A stretch of DNA of 64,000 bases. It comes from Legionella yabuuchiae. Lineage in GTDB: Bacteria > Pseudomonadota > Gammaproteobacteria > Legionellales > Legionellaceae. The first letter of the stretch is position 1. Every line of letters starts with the position of its first letter. The notes beneath the pieces are model-generated. The model was given only the letters and a program-made list of their open reading frames with translations. It was not told the origin of the DNA and did not search any database. The stretch spans positions 77,037-141,036 of the forward strand of contig NZ_CAAAIW010000001.1 in NCBI RefSeq assembly GCF_900640115.1, in the 5' to 3' direction. Shown piece by piece: positions 61,268 through 64,000 of the stretch. A program made the translations under genes and the position numbers.

Positions 61268-62170
61268 ATGATTAAAACACTTCAAGAAGCACTCAATGAC
61301 GTCATTCTAGGCAAAAGCGATGTCATACGACTTGCTGTAAGTTGTCTTTTGGCCGACGGACACCTACTTTTAGAAGATATCCCCGGAATGGGAAAAACAA
61401 CGTTAAGCCATGCTTTAGCACATTTTACAGGGATGGAATATCGACGAATTCAGTTTACCAGTGACTTACTCCCCACGGATTTAATTGGCGTATCAATTTA
61501 TGACGTTGAACACCAGCGGTTTAACTTTCATCCAGGGCCAATTTTTTCACAACTGATTTTGGCCGATGAAATTAATCGGGCCACTCCAAAAACGCAAAGC
61601 GCGTTGCTTGAAGCAATGGAAGAACGACAGGTCACCACCGACTCTGGCACTCATCCTCTACCCGCCCCATTTTTCGTGATCGCAACACAAAACCCAGCTC
61701 ATCACGCTGGAACATTTCTACTCCCAGAGTCGCAACTAGATCGCTTTTTAATGCGTCTATCCATTGGATACCCCTCCCCTGAAGCGGAACGAAGATTACT
61801 TCTTGAAGAAGAACAAAGAGGCAAACTAAATCACCTATCACCAGTGATTAACCCCCAACAATTATTAGAATGGCAACAGCAATGCCAATCCATAACTGTC
61901 TCTGAACCAGTGTTGGATTACATCCAAGCCATGCTGCAAATCAGTCGCGCACGAGATTGGTTCGAGCATGGCTTAAGTCCTCGTGCTGGTCGTGCGCTAC
62001 TTCGAGCATCACAGGCTTATGCGTTGGTCTGTGATCGTGATTTTGTAAGACCAGATGATGTCCAAGCCATTATTCCGGCCGTCATCAATCACCGGCTCGT
62101 ATTTAAACGCTCAGGAGGAGAGCTCACTCCAGCAGACATGCTTTTAAATCATGTTGAGGTGCCAGTGTGA
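61268..62170 (+). CDS. MoxR-family AAA+ ATPase
   Basis: The 300-residue ATPase has Walker A LEDIPGMGKTTLSHAL (about residue 40), Walker B ILADEINRATPKTQSALLEA (about 97-116), the FVIATQNPAHHAGTF sensor segment, and SPRAGRALLRASQAYAL near the end. MoxR proteins act as chaperones that mature or insert partner complexes. The next gene starts with GTG inside the end of this one (four-base overlap), the classical MoxR-DUF58-transglutaminase order. Confidence 0.92.
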   Translation: MIKTLQEALNDVILGKSDVIRLAVSCLLADGHLLLEDIPGMGKTTLSHALAHFTGMEYRRIQFTSDLLPTDLIGVSIYDVEHQRFNFHPGPIFSQLILADEINRATPKTQSALLEAMEERQVTTDSGTHPLPAPFFVIATQNPAHHAGTFLLPESQLDRFLMRLSIGYPSPEAERRLLLEEEQRGKLNHLSPVINPQQLLEWQQQCQSITVSEPVLDYIQAMLQISRARDWFEHGLSPRAGRALLRASQAYALVCDRDFVRPDDVQAIIPAVINHRLVFKRSGGELTPADMLLNHVEVPV

Positions 62171-63123
62171 ACTTGCCATTAAAGCAATGGATTTTGGAAA
62201 AAATACATCGCTGGGTAAGAAAGCGTCACCCAATTGCCAATCCACAGGATCTTCATTCCAATCGAATTTATATTCTGCCTTCAGCATTTGGCTGGCTCTA
62301 TGGGATTGTTATCCTAACTATGGCAACTGGTGCTATCAATTATCAGCTCAATGCGGCCTATTTTTTTGTTTTTCTATTAGTAATTATTGGCTTGCTCTCT
62401 ATGTGGCAAACCCATCAGAATTTAAAAAGTTTAAGCATCCAATGTTTGATGATAGATGATGTTGAAGAAGGAAAGCCTGCTAAAATTATGCTCTTCATTA
62501 ACCCCCACCAACAGCCCCGGTTTGGGTTAACTTTTTCACATACCCAAGGGGAAGTAGTCACTATTGAGAAAACACCGAAAGAGGGTAGAAAAGCCGTAAT
62601 CCCTCTTGCGACCTATTCGCGGGGGGTATTTAAAATCCCGCCCATTAAAATTTACAGCTATTACCCACTTGGAATATTCAAAGTTTGGTCTTATCTTTAT
62701 TACGACATGAGCTACTACGTATACCCAGCAGCTAAACACCCGGGGTTCTGGCCTGTTTCCATGAATGAAGAAAGCCTCTTAGATAATCCGATACAACACC
62801 CTGGTGATGATAATCTTTACGAACTTCAATTAGTAGAAAGCCCATGGGTACAGGCCAGTCGAATCGCTTGGAAAATTTCTGCACGCAGCAAAGAGTGGTA
62901 TTTAAAAAAAATGACCAATCCAGCTGGCGAATATTGGCTGTTTAGCTTAGAAGATTTGCATGAAACTGATCTTGAAACCAATTTACAATATTTAAGCTAT
63001 TGGATTCAAACCGCTGAACAATTGAAGCAACCTTATGCTTTAGAATTACACGGCAAACGCTCTGATTTTGCATTTGGAGAAGAGCATAAGCAAGCCTGTT
63101 TACGAACGTTAGCGGTGTATTAA
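62167..63123 (+). CDS. DUF58-domain protein
   Basis: The 318-residue protein has two membrane segments near residues 40-80, a beta-rich part and the DUF58 pattern (QHPGDDNLYELQLVESPWVQ region, ... ARSKEWYLKK). DUF58 proteins lie beside MoxR ATPases and resemble von Willebrand factor A-like folds. Start is GTG overlapping moxR; its stop overlaps the ATG of the next gene by one base. It probably acts in the same complex with moxR and the transglutaminase-like gene. Confidence 0.85.
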   Translation: MNLPLKQWILEKIHRWVRKRHPIANPQDLHSNRIYILPSAFGWLYGIVILTMATGAINYQLNAAYFFVFLLVIIGLLSMWQTHQNLKSLSIQCLMIDDVEEGKPAKIMLFINPHQQPRFGLTFSHTQGEVVTIEKTPKEGRKAVIPLATYSRGVFKIPPIKIYSYYPLGIFKVWSYLYYDMSYYVYPAAKHPGFWPVSMNEESLLDNPIQHPGDDNLYELQLVESPWVQASRIAWKISARSKEWYLKKMTNPAGEYWLFSLEDLHETDLETNLQYLSYWIQTAEQLKQPYALELHGKRSDFAFGEEHKQACLRTLAVY

Positions 63124-64000
63124 TGCACGTTTATTATGACGAGCAAATTCCTTTAACCACTTTAAGACATGGCTTATTGGTGATGGGATTTTGCTACTTG
63201 CCACATCTCGCAACCACACCATGGTGGCTTTCCATTTTTGCTCTCGCGGCAATCAGTTATCGTTTGGCCGGCAGTTATTGGAATTATCCTGTACCACCGT
63301 TATGGATTCGAATCGTCCTAGCCATTAGTGTTTTACTCATCTTAAGATGGTATTATGGGGAGTTTTTATCAAGCGGCTTTTTTATAGGGGTACTCGTCAC
63401 TTTTTTTTGGTTAAAACTAATTGAATTACATCGCAAGCGCGATTTACGAGCCATCATTTTAATTAGCTTTTATGTCATTTTTACCGCCCTAATCACACAT
63501 ACCAATTTGTGGATTTTCTTTTATGTCATTATAGCGGTACTCGCAAACTTATCCCTTCTGTTAAAAATTCAGCTCCCCTCGTCGCCCTTTGTTAGATTGA
63601 GCCGCAATAGTTTTATTATCATAGCGATTGCTATCCCTGTCAGCGTTCTGATGTTTTTTGTTTTTCCTCGCATTACGACACCAATGTGGCTTATTAATTT
63701 ACCACCAACAGGTCAAACGGCATTTAAAGAAACGATGAACCCAGGTTCGATTGCATCATTACAAACTAACGACACGACAGCCATGAGAATTATGTTTAAT
63801 AACCCAGCCAAAGCAGGAATAAAGATATATTGGAACGGCTTAGCATTAAGTCATTATGATGGAGTTAGTTGGAGTGAGCCCACTAAAAAAGCGTTTGTTT
63901 ATTTACCCTTAACGCTTCTGTCCACAAAAGAAGAAGCAGACTATGAAATTCTTCTCGAAGGTCATGAAAAGCCGTGGCTTTTTTACATGGAAGAGCCGAT
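63123..64000 (+). CDS. TgpA-like transglutaminase family protein, partial (3' end beyond window)
   Basis: About 292 residues are visible from ATG 63123. The front has six or more membrane segments (DUF3488-like N-terminus), then a soluble part with YWNGLALSHYDGVSWSEP, the typical domain before the periplasmic transglutaminase core. The catalytic Cys-His-Asp part lies beyond the window. It is the third member of the MoxR-DUF58-TgpA operon, which in Pseudomonas is linked to an envelope function and is essential there (TgpA). Confidence 0.8.
   Translation, partial: MHVYYDEQIPLTTLRHGLLVMGFCYLPHLATTPWWLSIFALAAISYRLAGSYWNYPVPPLWIRIVLAISVLLILRWYYGEFLSSGFFIGVLVTFFWLKLIELHRKRDLRAIILISFYVIFTALITHTNLWIFFYVIIAVLANLSLLLKIQLPSSPFVRLSRNSFIIIAIAIPVSVLMFFVFPRITTPMWLINLPPTGQTAFKETMNPGSIASLQTNDTTAMRIMFNNPAKAGIKIYWNGLALSHYDGVSWSEPTKKAFVYLPLTLLSTKEEADYEILLEGHEKPWLFYMEEP

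Overview
The window is AT-rich gammaproteobacterial chromosome, most likely from a Legionella or close relative. This is an inference from gene content: a Legionella-type major outer membrane protein, a fused TrpE-TrpG anthranilate synthase, a GDSL acylhydrolase, a broken ankyrin gene, and several coiled-coil proteins with glycine-rich membrane hairpins of the kind common among Legionella effectors. No rRNA, tRNA, CRISPR array or prophage was seen.

Layout. 1-2 kb: an MFS transporter running off the left edge, then debris of IS5- and IS110-type transposases and a palindromic mobile repeat. 2-12.6 kb (minus strand): FadE-type acyl-CoA dehydrogenase; a ugpA-ugpE-ugpC glycerol-3-phosphate-type ABC importer run with a DUF1189 protein and an alpha/beta hydrolase, but without the binding protein UgpB; ClC antiporter overlapping trpEG. 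13-25 kb: small hypotheticals, HDAC-like deacetylase, carbonic anhydrase, an outer-membrane-like protein, a ZIP-like membrane protein, a HAD phosphatase, and a compact nucleoside-salvage operon cdd-punA-deoC. 25-36 kb: dacB, ubiX, panE, an acyl-CoA dehydrogenase, acylphosphatase, FAD monooxygenase, SLC13 permease and CBS protein, with two matched DnaA-box clusters 4 kb apart. 36-50 kb: MOMP-like porin, GDSL hydrolase, hypotheticals, a Ku fragment, a chloramphenicol-phosphotransferase-like pseudogene, PAP2 protein, and a sensor kinase / response regulator / GGDEF-EAL signalling operon. 50-55.5 kb: Fpg-like glycosylase, a broken ankyrin gene, transposase remnants, a FecR/DUF6600 protein with a 24-bp tandem repeat tail, and an IS66/GIY-YIG junk joint. 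55.5-64 kb: phosphosulfolactate-synthase-like protein, CaCA exchanger, a small Cys-patterned secreted protein, MscL with a zinc ribbon, a 934-residue coiled-coil protein, and a MoxR-DUF58-TgpA-type operon continuing past the right edge.

The most striking content is a bed of small non-autonomous mobile elements whose insertion events can be read directly. (i) A palindromic family (about 164 bp full length) ending TATACCC...GGGTATA behaves as if it duplicates TA: one copy splits the phosphotransferase-like gene, and removing it with one TA restores the frame exactly. (ii) A 31-32 bp perfect hairpin occurs twice, each flanked by a 13-bp direct repeat (one perfect, one decayed). One copy breaks the ankyrin gene, and removing hairpin plus one repeat (44 bp) rejoins the frame. 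(iii) Two 174-175 bp elements beginning CAGGG/CACGG have perfect 10-bp target duplications. No matching transposase is visible in the window, so these elements depend, or depended, on enzymes encoded elsewhere.
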